The notes: generated by a model not told the origin, from the letters alone. DNA of 20,814 nucleotides from Discostella pseudostelligera (GCA_036940085.1 JALLBK010000399.1:1-20814), one strand, 5' to 3'. Shown: positions 1 through 10,112, numbered from the stretch's first letter. Program-made: numbers and translations.

Positions 1-1322
1 CGATTCTCATTAGCACGTACGCTAAATTGGCCAACCTGTACGAAGAGTGTCGTCCTCTTGTGGCACCTATATTTGCCCGGAGTAAGAATAGCTCAGATGT
101 GGAAGTGCAGCAGCGTTGTGCGGAGTACTCGTCAATGAGGGAGGCGTTCAGCCCTGAGGCTGTAGAAGATTTATTGCGTGAGATGCCGCCATTTGAGGAT
201 AAACGACGAAGTGCACTCGAGATAAGACTGCTGGAAACAGAGGGCGAGAATAGTGCAGCGGTGGCGAAGGCATCTACACCCAGTGAAGTGGAACAGCAGA
301 GGGCATTACTAAGCGTTCAGATGTTAAGCAACCCACCGATGGAAGAGGAGATGGCACCCATCGACGAGGAGGAGGACGAGCAAGACACTGAAGATGATTA
401 CAATACTCGTGTGGTCGAACAGCAAGCGCAAGGGGCAGTAAAAGATGATGAAATTGAGGAAGTTCTTGAGAATGGCTCGTCGAAACCTGTGGTGGTTGGC
501 ATACCAAAGGAACTCATCCCTGCCATGCGGAAGGCATTTTCCAACTTGTGCACCTCGCCTTCAGGCGTTCTGTTTGAAAATTCATTACTACAAGTGGGAG
601 TTAAGCATGAATACGTCGGCGCTCAAGGGCGGATATCAGTATTCTTCGGAAATTTGCATTCCTCGCCACTTCACAACTTCAAAGTGAAAGTTGATCAACC
701 GGACCATCTTCGAACGCAAATGCAGGGGACGCAAGATCTTTTGGACGATGGCGAATCTGATACACCTGGGTGTACCGTGGCAACAAAGACACAAGCCAAA
801 CTTATCATTCTGGTTGAAGTCACGGCACCCTTTGATGATGCTCCTTCAATGAGAATAACGTTTGAGACAGAGCAAGGGGAACGACATGACTACCCGCTTC
901 GTTTACCACTGGTAGCGACATGTTTCATGGAGCCGGTCAATCTTGACCCGGGAGCATTCATGCAAAGGTGGAAGAGCCTCGAGGGCCCAGATCGTGAGTG
1001 TCAAGAAGTGATGAAGTTACCACCGACGTCAGAAATAGACGAGGCATACATGGATCGGGTAGCCAATGTCATCATTAATGGGATGAAATTCGGTCGATGT
1101 CAGGGCGTCGACCCAACACCTTGGACTGTATCCGGTGCAGCAACATTCCGAACTGGTGCAAAAGACTTGAATGGTAATAACATCAATGTTGGGTGCCTAG
1201 TGAGAGTTGAAGCGAATCCGAAGGCGAATGCATTTCGAGTGACGACGAGAACATTGCATCCGTTATGCTCTAAGGCAATCAAGAATGTCTCACTCGTGAG
1301 CATTAAGCTTGCAGCCGCCTGA
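1..1322 (+). CDS. AP2A: AP-2 clathrin adaptor complex subunit alpha (alpha-adaptin), C-terminal part, 5' end outside the window
   Basis: The frame is open from base 3 (ATT CTC ATT AGC ACG TAC GCT AAA) to TGA at 1320-1322, about 439 codons with no start in the window, so the gene enters from the left. The first ~70 residues are the end of the adaptin trunk: LISTYAKLANLYEE, then DVEVQQRCAEYSSM and a MPPFEDKRRS segment, matching the alpha-adaptin trunk end (VELQQRAVEY...EEMPPF). An acidic, disordered hinge follows (about residues 110-160, EEEDEQDTEDD). The C-terminal ear comprises a beta-sandwich starting at GVLFENSLLQVGV (about residue 187) and a platform subdomain around FMQRWKSLEGP (about residue 318). 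In the AP-2 family the trunk holds the complex and the ear recruits endocytic accessory proteins at the plasma membrane. Family assignment is strong; AP-2 alpha rather than AP-1 gamma is supported by the two-part ear with the GVLFEN and QRWK signatures. The 3' end faces the end of the minus-strand gene at 1493. Confidence 0.9.
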   Translation, partial: ILISTYAKLANLYEECRPLVAPIFARSKNSSDVEVQQRCAEYSSMREAFSPEAVEDLLREMPPFEDKRRSALEIRLLETEGENSAAVAKASTPSEVEQQRALLSVQMLSNPPMEEEMAPIDEEEDEQDTEDDYNTRVVEQQAQGAVKDDEIEEVLENGSSKPVVVGIPKELIPAMRKAFSNLCTSPSGVLFENSLLQVGVKHEYVGAQGRISVFFGNLHSSPLHNFKVKVDQPDHLRTQMQGTQDLLDDGESDTPGCTVATKTQAKLIILVEVTAPFDDAPSMRITFETEQGERHDYPLRLPLVATCFMEPVNLDPGAFMQRWKSLEGPDRECQEVMKLPPTSEIDEAYMDRVANVIINGMKFGRCQGVDPTPWTVSGAATFRTGAKDLNGNNINVGCLVRVEANPKANAFRVTTRTLHPLCSKAIKNVSLVSIKLAAA

Positions 1323-1492
1323 AAAGCCTCTTCAAACCTCCGCAATATGCAATTTTGTGTTCGTTTAGTCTAACGTCAAGTTAAAAGACAACTATTTGTG
1401 TGCAGCGATTTTGCTCATAACTCCAATAACTTATGTAATCGTACAAGTTGATATCGAGTATAATATACCTTAATATCATTGACTCTACTTTC

Positions 1493-2242
1493 CTACTTCT
1501 TCGCAAGCTTGTTTCCTATCTTCCCAATTAAGTTCAACATTCTAAATCGAAATGATGGCTTGAACGGTTGACATTCTGGGATAGGCAATGGCTTCCCAAC
1601 GCCGTAGAAGTATCCAAACGCACCTCCCAGTCCACCAGTATTGCCCTGTCGTCTATCGACGGTGTAAAATCCAAATTCTTTCACCCGTCCATCGGCATTA
1701 AAATCCATGTGCATGAGTTGAGGAGGGAGGGTCAATACTCCACCGTCCTTTGTGTCCTTTGGCTGTGCTCCCATGAATGGCGAGATGTGCCTCGCTATCT
1801 GCCTAGTGAAGAACCAAACTCGATTGAACTGAATAGGATCAACAACGAAGCCAAAGTAGTTCTGTTCAATATCAAAAGACTCCGTGAGCTTAAATCCCCC
1901 AAGTGCCTTAAGGTAGTCTTCCTTGGGAATTGGTCCAACGACGGCAGCAACAAACTCAAAGTCATCGGCTAGACACTTTCCACCATCCTTCGTTCCAAGC
2001 TCAATCAGAGGAGAGAGCACCTCCTTAGCGCGGCTAATGAGAGCGTCGGGTGCAATTGGAAAGGTTGATTTGGCGAATGCTTGAGTAATGTCAATCTCTC
2101 CGGGGATGAGAGTGGACGTCGCAACATCAAGTTCGCGAGTAGGTGCAGGGACGTCGCTGGTCAATGATGGAGCGCTGAAGGCGGCGCCTCCATTGACAAT
2201 TGCGAGTAAGATTGTCGCGATAGCGAGAGATTTCATCATCAT
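1493..2242 (-). CDS. Predicted plastid-targeted NTF2/SnoaL-like protein
   Basis: This 249-codon frame runs from ATG at 2242 to TAG at 1493-1495. I chose the first of three consecutive ATGs. Nothing upstream in frame is an ATG (a GTG lies at 2263), and an in-frame stop sits at 2267-2269. Residues 1-21 form a hydrophobic signal peptide (MMMKSLAIATILLAIVNGGAA) followed directly by F22-S-A-P. That is the Ala-Phe junction of bipartite presequences that take proteins into the four-membrane plastid of diatoms, so stromal targeting is inferred. The mature part has the feel of an NTF2/SnoaL-like cone fold: a helix with DALISRAKEVLSPL, CLADDFEFVAAVVGPIPKEDYLKAL, strands around VWFFTRQ, and LMHMDFNADGRVKEFGFYTVDRR, then a Gly-rich stretch and a basic tail. 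The fold call is by resemblance; substrate and reaction are unknown. Its upstream region is shared with the importin gene at 2947. Confidence 0.7.
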   Translation of the reverse strand: MMMKSLAIATILLAIVNGGAAFSAPSLTSDVPAPTRELDVATSTLIPGEIDITQAFAKSTFPIAPDALISRAKEVLSPLIELGTKDGGKCLADDFEFVAAVVGPIPKEDYLKALGGFKLTESFDIEQNYFGFVVDPIQFNRVWFFTRQIARHISPFMGAQPKDTKDGGVLTLPPQLMHMDFNADGRVKEFGFYTVDRRQGNTGGLGGAFGYFYGVGKPLPIPECQPFKPSFRFRMLNLIGKIGNKLAKK

Positions 2243-2397
2243 GGTGCTGATTGCTGATTGCACTACCTATGTTGTGGGTATGGGTACTGTGTTCAGGAAG
2301 CCAAGAGTTCTTGCCACAAGACCATGTCGACCGATGTCCACCTCACCATGGTTCAGGTAGGGTTCAGTTTCGTTGCTGCGCTGGCTGGTGACGATGA

Positions 2398-2418
2398 GCT
2401 GGCGGCTGGCGGCTGGCG
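2398..2418. repeat. Tandem repeat, three copies of a 7-bp GC-rich unit
   Basis: The unit GCTGGCG is repeated three times without mismatch, followed by a partial GCTT. It lies about 155 bp upstream of the minus-strand plastid protein start. It could be a slippage product or a protein-binding array; the sequence alone does not say which. Confidence 0.8.
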
Positions 2419-2457
2419 GCTTGCCGATCATTTTTCTTCCCGCCATTTTCGATAGAG

Positions 2458-2537
2458 AGATACTTAACCGATTTTGAAAGAAAAAGATACTTAACGGATT
2501 TTTACATTAAAATTTGAAATTGAAAAAGATACTTAAC
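2458..2537. repeat. Three direct copies of AGATACTTAAC in the divergent promoter
   Basis: Exact 11-bp copies begin at 2458, 2485 and 2527 (spacings 27 and 42 bp). The first two extend into a shared SGATTTT, and the last two are preceded by a shared GAAAAAG-type A-rich run, so the effective repeat is about 18-20 bp. The setting is A/T-rich, unlike the GC-rich block just before it. Being in a divergent promoter makes a cis-regulatory role plausible but unproven. Confidence 0.75.
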
Positions 2538-2946
2538 AAAACCGACATCAGCGCCGGAGCTGTGAGCTGCTGTGATCTCACCACCACCACAATCCACCAT
2601 TCCACCGTCATCAGACCAACACACACGACGGAGGTATGGTGCCCGGTTCCACCTGTCCACAACAACATATTGTTGTAGTACGTAAAGTAAATGTAATAGG
2701 TCACCATCCACCATAAGTACATCCAGAGAGGAGAGATCCAGGCAGGCTGTCCAAGACAGCCGCCGTCGCCGTCGACCTCGCCCTCGCATGTCGTCGTCAC
2801 CGTCCACCCACCGCTCTTAGAAAGGAGTGTCTGTAGTCAGTAGTATCCTCTCTTTTCCTTCTTCGTCACCCTTCGTCAAGTCTCCAACCCTCAGACATCC
2901 CTAGTATCTCACGCAAACTTCAGACTTCAGAGCAAGCGGTTGGGCG

Positions 2947-5900
2947 ATGTCGACAGTGGCGGTGACGATTGCGGAGCAGTACTACACCCAGATTCAGGCG
3001 GCGCTACGATGCATCTCCTCCCCATCCTCGCTGCCTGAGGTGATACAGCAGGCCCAGGATGCGCTCTTGATTTGGGAAAATGAGATGCCGGATGCCTACG
3101 TCGCTGCTCTCATGTCGTTTGTCGGATCGACGACATCTGTCAACCATGGTGGGGAGGAAGCTGCGACTACTGCAACATTACGGCTAGCTGCGATCCTGAC
3201 AATAAAGGCAGCGATTGTACGACGATGGAAAGACAAATGCCGTGGAATAGTGCAAAAGAATTTATTGAGTGAGGATGTCAAAACATTCATTAGACAGTCG
3301 GTGCTGAATTTACTACTTGCTGGAAAAGTTGATGGCCAATCGTTGACAAATCTCTCATCAAATCCACATGAAATAACAAACCACCAAATCGAACTTCTAC
3401 AAGACCGACCTCTTCAGATGAATGCATCTGCTCTCTTGTCAAAGATGGCACGGATGGATCTTCCATTGAAATTTCAATTCTTGATACCAACATTGATTGA
3501 GGGGATGACATATTCTAGGCGGACAGTTTACCAACTTCAACAGCAACAAGCGACACAAGATCCTCATCAGCATCAACTGTATCAAAATCAGATTACAATA
3601 CATCGAACTGTCCTCTACAACGCAATGAACTGCTTGGAGAGTATCCTATCAGAACTATCTACGCAACGATTGTTGGTTGACAAAAAGTTTAGGAACTCAC
3701 TTGCCTTACAATATTTGGGATCTGTCGTAGAATCTGGGCTGAATCCTTCCATTCGCGATTTAGATACATTCATCAACGATAATGAGGCATCGATTGGGAT
3801 GATAGAGGCAGTGAAGTATGCGACAGTCTCATCTCGTGCAGTGTCCCACATGATGATCAATTCCTTCTCAAAACTGTCTGCGGAGCAAAGTCTTCTCACA
3901 GATCAGATACTTGAATTTATCCATTCTTTCCTCTCTCGGTGGCTTTCGTTGCCCTCGAACGGGGGGAAATTCCAGGGTGAAGCAATGGAAGAACTCCTTC
4001 AGGTGCACTGTGATCTCGTCGTGACTGTGCAAACGACTTATCCTGGCGAATTCGTAAGATATATGACACCGTTTCTGACCCTATTTCACCGGTCTCTGAT
4101 GTGTTCTGTTGGCAGTGAGTTGGTTGCCAATCACATCGATGCTTCATATGTTAGTGCAAACACCAATGTATCACTGTCGGATCCGCAGCTGATATCATTT
4201 CTTACTTTCCTGACCAATGTGGTCGGTGCTACCGATTCGGAAACGGCAAGTGCCACCAAAGAGGTTACTTGCTTCTTTACTCCCTCGCTTGTTCTCACAC
4301 TAGCGCGGACGCTACTTGAATTAATGTCATTTCATATCTACCCACGTGACGACAAAGATAACTGCGAAATGGACGATAGAGCTCAATGGCAGGCTGATCC
4401 GGAAGAATTCTACCATTTTGAAATGCAACGATTAAGCGATAATGATGTGGGATCTGCGAGTCAAAATTTGTTCCTCACCATGATAGAGTCTCCCTTTTCT
4501 GGACAGTATTTAATTCCTTGGTTGATGGAACTGATTGCAAACATTGCATCACAGCGATTGGCCACGGAGATAGAGGGGGGTATTTCGAATGGAATCGATT
4601 CTTATGTTATCGCTCAAGCTTTACCGCTGGGGCCACCGTCGATTCAGTGTAGCAACGAAGGCATTAGTCCAGAGACCTACCTCATCTTGCAATGGGATGC
4701 AATATTTACTGCTATCGGTTTGGCAGGGTGCACATTGGAAGGTCATGGATTTGACTTTCGGTCATGGTGTGGAGCATCTCTTGGTCCGTTGCTGCTATTG
4801 TTGGTTCGGGGTGCATCGCAGCAGGTAGGTTGAAGTGTTGGCTTTTATCGATCGTCAGTCGTACTCTATGTTGCAGCGACGCCTCACTATTTGGGCTCAT
4901 TTCATTCCGCGTAGCAGTCTACCCATTTGCCCATTCTTCGAAGACGAATTATTTGGCTTCTCTCGTGCAATGCGCACCAAGTTCCAATTACTTCGTCATT
5001 GCTCGGCGTGTTGGCTTCCGTGCTATCTGATACAGTGCAGAATGACGTGTGCGTTCGCCTCACCACCGTCCAGGCCCTGGATTCACTACTTCCGCAGTGC
5101 GAAAGTGATTCTTCGATGCTGCATGCTATTGTTGAGCCCGTATCCTCCGCATTATACCAGCTGACGAGTGAATGCGATGAGGTAGAGTCTCGAACAGCCT
5201 GCCTGGATCTCCTCTCTAATCTCATTACGTTCGTCGGCGTTAGTGGAGCAGCGCTCTCAAATGAAGTTCTAGATACCATCGTCACCCCTCTTCCATCCAT
5301 CTGGGAAAACGCAACAGGTCAGAACCTGATTTTTAGGCGGAACATTTTGAGCATTCTCTCAAGCATCGCTTCATTGCTTAGCGCTACCCAACTAGCAGTT
5401 CTGCATCCCATAGCATTACGCATGATAGACGATTGCTGTGCGAAGGAAGAGAATGTGTTTCTAATGAGAGAAGCATTGAAAATTTGGTGGTTGTTTCTTC
5501 GGTTGTCGCCAACATATAGCGAACTTCTTGCAACATTGTTCTTTCGTGCTGCAGATCTCAGCAAAGATTTTGACCACATTATGTGAGTACCGCATTCGCT
5601 TAATGCCTCGATACTTATTTGGCAAACTGATTAGTTCAATTACCCATTCTGATAATGCACGGTGAAGGATATTGATGAGGATCACTGAGCACTACTTGAT
5701 GCTCGGGGGATCGCAGTTTCTCAACGATCACTCAAGCACCCTCCAACATGTCTTACGTAATGTTGTTGGAGCCGTGCGTCCTCGTGGAACGGCGTACACA
5801 TTTCTGGTCGTCGAAGCACTCCTTCGCTCGTTTCCTGTGGAGGGTGGATTATTACTACGTGACTGTGGGGTGTTGAATACCCTCGTCAATGCGTGCGCGT

Positions 5901-6562
5901 TGACTTATTACGAAGACGACAAATGTGAACCAGATCGGGTGATTGTATTATATTTAACTGCGTTGGCTAGGGTGTTTATTTCAGCCCCTCCGACATTCCA
6001 GAGTTTGTTTCCAGCAAAAATCCAATCAGGTGCTAGGTTTGGTGAAGAAGAATGGATCAGCTTGTATCTCCTAAAATTTCAATCTGCGGGTAACGGTGCT
6101 CATGGATTGCTTTTCCAAAAGTTGTGGGCAGTAATACTTATATCGGTGTACCCATCGCCATTCACCGTCACCAAGTCAAATGAAATTTTCGAGAACCTTC
6201 TTTACGTACTAACGAACTTGAATCCCAATGGTTCGAATGTTCTCTCCTATGATGTAGGCTGCGACGACGATGAAGAGGATATGACCGTCGGTATGGATGC
6301 GTATGAAAAAATGATACAGGAACAACGGTCAAAGGTAACCTTCATTCCGTTCATCTCGCCATAGCTTCGTTTTTGTTATCTGACCACAATTGCTCGTCTT
6401 CTGCAGGATATTGCGATAACATTGTCATTTCACGATACTGTTTCAACTAGAGTGAAAGTTCTCTTTGATGACATTGAAAATCATTCGTTTCTGAACACCA
6501 TCGACCGCGATACACTACAACAAATACAGCAGTTGCTCGAGAGCAACAATCAGTTAAAGTAG
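2947..6562 (+). CDS. IPO11: Importin-11-like karyopherin (importin beta family), four exons
   Basis: Exons are 2947-4824, 4918-5582, 5668-6334 and 6407-6562, giving 1121 residues ending at TAG 6560-6562. The introns (93, 85 and 72 bp) are CAG|GTAGGT...GCAG, TAT|GTGAGT...GAAG and AAG|GTAACC...TGCAG. They restore one reading frame, and each junction lands inside a stretch that aligns with human importin-11. The N-terminus has the importin-beta N-terminal signature (AQDALLIWENEMPDAYVAAL). Next comes NASALLSKMARMDLPLKFQF...LIPTLIEG, the counterpart of importin-11 AVLIAKVARLDCPRQW...LIPTLIES. Exon 2 carries LPILRRRIIWLL and LTSECDEVESRTACLDLLSN. The last exon matches the family C-terminus (ITLSFHDTVSTRVKVLFDD). 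The family forms a HEAT-repeat solenoid that carries cargo through nuclear pores with Ran; human importin-11 imports ubiquitin-conjugating enzymes and ribosomal protein L12. It is longer than the ~975-residue human protein, with a Gln/His-rich insert (about residues 197-217). Its stop lies inside the 3' end of the convergent gene. Confidence 0.88.
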
Positions 6563-7332
6563 GTGCACCTCGACAATACTGTCTCTAAAGACAGTCCCAT
6601 GGATCCAAACACGAAGAGCATTGAAGTAATCGACATGACAACATAACCTGGGCCGAAAGACGCACGTGAACTTCTTCGTTCACTCCACGTTAGCGCCAAA
6701 TACAGAAATGAAGAAAATGTTACAATCCACGAGATAGCTTGGGAAATCCACTCGACGATGCAATAAGCTTTTACGCCGGTCCTTCCCCACATCATTCGTG
6801 CGGAAGTGTGTATCACGATGCCCAGAAACGAAAGGATGCCCGTCAGGGTTAGCAAAATGATGACAATCAAGCCAGCCGCCACCCAAGTTGAATATTGAGG
6901 ATCCGCAGTATGCTCGTCCATTAGGTTTTCTCCACAAAGAACGTTATCTATCCTACTCAACTTTGTTTCAAGAATCCTTTGTAGACTAGTGTCATGTCTA
7001 CCCTCATCTTGCACGCGAACGAAGTTGCCTGCACGTCGGAATGCTTCCTTGTTCACTTGGATTTGATATAGAGTATTCCTAGAATGTTGGCTGCAGATTC
7101 CATACAGCATAATGTCCAAGGGAAATTGCTGAGTGTGAACTCGGAATCTTGGTTGAACATTCGTTGGGTTATCAACAACATGCATCATATAATTTATTGT
7201 TGCAAAAGGAAGAAAGTAGGCTGCATTGGTAATAATTAGTAGATCAAGTATTGGGATAATTATTGGGTAGAGATAATCACGGAGGCTGCGGTGATTACGC
7301 TTGCCCATCAAGAGATTTTTCTCCATTTTCAT
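6550..7332 (-). CDS. Predicted four-helix membrane protein, unknown function
   Basis: The frame gives 260 residues from ATG at 7332 to TGA at 6550-6552. The frame is open further upstream to a stop at 7429-7431 but has no other ATG, only a TTG at 7377, so 7332 is the best start unless an upstream exon exists. Four hydrophobic segments are visible: about residues 22-46 (LYPIIIPILDLLIITNAAYF), 150-175 (WVAAGLIVIILLTLTGILSF), 189-215 (AYCIVEWISQAISWIVTFSS) and 230-252 (YVVMSITSMLFVFGSMG). The first loop is long (about 100 residues) with cysteines at C80 and C133, and the N-terminus is basic (MKMEKNLLMGKRNHR). This is a tetraspan-like layout, but I see no CCG tetraspanin or claudin signature, so I assign no family. 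The coding ends of this gene and of the importin gene overlap by 13 bp, tail to tail. Confidence 0.6.
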   Translation of the reverse strand: MKMEKNLLMGKRNHRSLRDYLYPIIIPILDLLIITNAAYFLPFATINYMMHVVDNPTNVQPRFRVHTQQFPLDIMLYGICSQHSRNTLYQIQVNKEAFRRAGNFVRVQDEGRHDTSLQRILETKLSRIDNVLCGENLMDEHTADPQYSTWVAAGLIVIILLTLTGILSFLGIVIHTSARMMWGRTGVKAYCIVEWISQAISWIVTFSSFLYLALTWSERRSSRASFGPGYVVMSITSMLFVFGSMGLSLETVLSRCTYFN

Positions 7333-7439
7333 ACTACTTGAACTTATTGGCGGAGCAATAATGTCAATGGTCTTCAAATGTTTTAAATTTTGCTTTACAA
7401 TTTGTTGGCATCTTTTGATTAATGAACATCATCGCTTGC

Positions 7440-10022
7440 CTAAATGAGTTTGTTCCGGCGATGCTTCAGTAGCCCAGACCTCTTCACTGGTGCTCTATTA
7501 CTCCCCTGTTCTTTGTTTTGGTTAATATCCACGGCCTTAAGTCTCCGCTTTTGTTGTTGTCGTTGTTCTTGTTGTTGTATGGCAACTGAAACTGTACATT
7601 CCACCTCGACACCACATTCATCCTCTCGCTCCATAGCCATCCAACGCTCACTTTTTCGAGTTGGACTACCCTTCACTTGCATTGGCTTCCAACCATTGTC
7701 ATCGGTCGAGACGGACGATGATTTGGAAGAAGAAGACGATTTCGCTTTTGTTGGTGTATCCTCCGACGGCTGCAGCATCTTCTTCTTCTTCCCCTCAAGG
7801 TCTCCAACCCTCCGAACGATTGGTCGAACATTCACCTTATTCTTTTTATTGGGATCATGCATGGCCACTCCCAATGCCTTTTTTCGTACACGCTCTGCCT
7901 CCTCCTCTTCCCAAACTCTCATACACCATGACTCAGCCCAGGAGACCCATGATCGAGCAAAACGCTTTTTCAGACCACGACGGATCTTGTCATCAATGGT
8001 AGGGATCGATGGTGACCGCGAGAAGGGTAATGGTGAGGTAGGACAGGAACTGGAATCGACGAGTTCCATTTGTATTCTCATGGATATTCCTTGAGGAAAT
8101 TTCTCGATAGATGAGGCACCTGCATTGGAATGGACAGGACTACTGGTGTTGATACTGTCAGCGTTGTTGCGGCTTCGGGAAGGAGAAGAAACGGCATTGG
8201 CGGATGCTGTTGTTGTTTCGGTCTTATCCAATATCATCCGTCTCATGGATATTGTCGATGGCGCTCTTGACAATTCCGATGGAATATTTTTCACTTTCAT
8301 AGAACCACGTGACGAGCAGTAGGCCAAAACATCTTCTTGTTGTTCGTAGTATTCCTTCTGTTCTCGCGGATTTGTCTTCGCTTCCAGTCGTTTCATCACA
8401 GTATTGTTCGACTCCTCGGAATTGGTTACCAGGGGGAACATGGCCAAGGATACATCCGCAACCGTCTTGTTCGAAGAAGATGCAAAGTCAGTAGCACTTG
8501 GTGCATTCTTGGCCTTGATAGCAGAGAGTAGGGATGCCCCAATTTTGGATGGTTCCTCAATGTTGATGCAATTATTTGTATAATAGCTGCTCTTGCCTTT
8601 AGCCCGCCAACTGCTACTACTGGTGCCACGACCACCACTACCACATAATCCATCGGGAGGCAATAACAGAGGATGACTAAAACATGAAAAGATATCCTCT
8701 TGACAAAATGTTTGTCTTTGTGGATGGTGGTGTTGTTGGTGGCGGCGGTTGCTACTGCTCGTCGTTACACCGCCTCGTGCGTTGTTGAAATGGCTAGTTG
8801 CGGGATGATGATCCTGAGCAATCTGTACATATTCCATTGCAGTGGCAACCTCCTGCCACGTATCCGCTCCCCCCTCATCACACTCTCTCAGAATAATTGA
8901 GACATTTACCGTACTCCCCTTGACTACATGCGACATGAAATATTGACTCAATCCTCCTACTACTGCCGTCGTCCCCAAAAACTTTTTTCCCACACTGCTG
9001 CTACTACTTCCACTTCCGCTGTTGCTAGTATTATTGGTGGAGGATGCAATGGATGACATCGACGATGATGATGGAGGAGATGTAGAATTGAGGAAATCAA
9101 ATGAGAATTCACATTGGAGGACCCATACCCTAGTATTGGAATTCTTAATAAGAGTCTGAATAATGGACACTTCCAATGGAATCATGTTGTTGGACAAGGA
9201 ATTGCTGTTGGTGTTGGTGGTGGTGGAGGAGGATACTAGTGGATTGGAACTAGATCCTGGAGATATTTTGGTATGATAGGTAATTGTTCGTTCGTATCTA
9301 TCCAACATACCCCAGCTCCCCTCCTCCTCCTTCTCTTCTTCATCTTCATAAATGGTATTATCATTCGACGAACGTGTCTTTTTCTTCTGCTTTATCTTCC
9401 AAGGTGTCGCCACCACATTCTCATCCCCATACGATTCATGAAATACTTGAAAGGAGTGTGGAGCATTATCGGCCAAGAACATGGTATAAAAGTCTTGCAG
9501 GGAGGATGATGAAGACGGTAATGTGTTGAAACGTAAATGGGGCAGAATGACTGTCTCTTGACGAGGATTATGGTCGGAATTGGTATTGCTTGGTGATGAT
9601 GTGCGACGGAGAAACGAGGAGGAATTGCTGTTATTGCTGGTGCTGCTATCGGAGGAGCGAGACAATGATGGCCGCGACGAGGTAGTATCCGAATATTGCT
9701 GTGCTTTGTTGATCTGCTCTTGGTGGCGGTGGTGATGCGGCGCTGGATGCTGCTGCTGATATCCGTACTGCTCATCTTGGAACCGTTGCTGCCGGTGCCC
9801 TTCGATCCCAACAATGATTATTTCGTCTTGCGCTGAACTACTCGTACAACATTCGCTCTGAGTCTGCGACTTGTTGAGGGTGGTACCGTCTGACGCGCAA
9901 ATGTTCAACGCCGCATCAATGAATGTGCATAATGTTGTTTGGCAGGATCCAATTGGTGAAGGTGAAGGTGAAGGCGGTGAAGACGACAGGAATGACGCCT
10001 GGTCGCAATGTGCTGGTGGCAT
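7440..10022 (-). CDS. Large Ser-rich protein with a candidate VASt/ASTER-like domain
   Basis: An uninterrupted 860-codon frame runs from ATG at 10022 to TAG at 7440-7442. Much of it is Ser/Asn/Gln-rich low complexity. More conserved-looking islands are residues 163-208 (LPSSSSSLQDFYTMFLADNA, then SFQVFHESYGDENVVATPWK), 243-252 (YERTITYHTK), 282-311 (PLEVSIIQTLI...RVWVLQCEFSFDFL) and 346-379 (KKFLGTTAVVGG, YFMSHVVKGSTVNVSIILRE). Their order resembles VASt/ASTER domains: F-x-x-F-x-D...F...G-D...TPWK, then an R-x-[IV]-x-Y strand, then further strands. VASt domains bind sterols or other lipids at membrane contact sites. Here the strands are separated by Ser/Asn/Glu-rich inserts and I see no GRAM domain before them, so the call is tentative. 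A basic Trp-rich segment follows at about 683-740 (GLKKRFARSWVSWAESWCMR), then a Lys/Gln-rich tail. I see no clear membrane segment. It lies 107 bp upstream of the tetraspan gene start on the same strand. Confidence 0.6.
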   Translation of the reverse strand: MPPAHCDQASFLSSSPPSPSPSPIGSCQTTLCTFIDAALNICASDGTTLNKSQTQSECCTSSSAQDEIIIVGIEGHRQQRFQDEQYGYQQQHPAPHHHRHQEQINKAQQYSDTTSSRPSLSRSSDSSTSNNSNSSSFLRRTSSPSNTNSDHNPRQETVILPHLRFNTLPSSSSSLQDFYTMFLADNAPHSFQVFHESYGDENVVATPWKIKQKKKTRSSNDNTIYEDEEEKEEEGSWGMLDRYERTITYHTKISPGSSSNPLVSSSTTTNTNSNSLSNNMIPLEVSIIQTLIKNSNTRVWVLQCEFSFDFLNSTSPPSSSSMSSIASSTNNTSNSGSGSSSSSVGKKFLGTTAVVGGLSQYFMSHVVKGSTVNVSIILRECDEGGADTWQEVATAMEYVQIAQDHHPATSHFNNARGGVTTSSSNRRHQQHHHPQRQTFCQEDIFSCFSHPLLLPPDGLCGSGGRGTSSSSWRAKGKSSYYTNNCINIEEPSKIGASLLSAIKAKNAPSATDFASSSNKTVADVSLAMFPLVTNSEESNNTVMKRLEAKTNPREQKEYYEQQEDVLAYCSSRGSMKVKNIPSELSRAPSTISMRRMILDKTETTTASANAVSSPSRSRNNADSINTSSPVHSNAGASSIEKFPQGISMRIQMELVDSSSCPTSPLPFSRSPSIPTIDDKIRRGLKKRFARSWVSWAESWCMRVWEEEEAERVRKKALGVAMHDPNKKNKVNVRPIVRRVGDLEGKKKKMLQPSEDTPTKAKSSSSSKSSSVSTDDNGWKPMQVKGSPTRKSERWMAMEREDECGVEVECTVSVAIQQQEQRQQQKRRLKAVDINQNKEQGSNRAPVKRSGLLKHRRNKLI

Positions 10023-10112
10023 CGCCGCGGATGGATGATAATAATGAATACTGTTGTCAACGCATTCTGATATTATTGTGCAGTTTGACAGTGGCGGGTG
10101 ATATATAACACA

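Larger units (their letters stand above)
2243..2946. promoter_or_regulatory. Divergent intergenic region between the plastid protein and importin-11 genes
   Basis: About 700 bp separates two gene starts that point away from each other, so it must hold both promoters and 5' leaders. It contains a GCTGGCG triplet repeat and a triplicated 11-bp element (listed separately). The stretch 2540-2820 is rich in CCACC/GTCGCC trinucleotides, and the last ~120 bases before the importin ATG are pyrimidine-rich. Open frames here on either strand have biased low-complexity composition and no recognisable protein; I see no supported gene and no clear TATA box. Confidence 0.5.

Noticed and set aside
7444..8094. 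Long plus-strand frame rich in Ser, Cys and Phe
   Set aside because: It is the antisense shadow of the Ser/Lys/Gln-rich C-terminal part of the 860-residue minus-strand gene.
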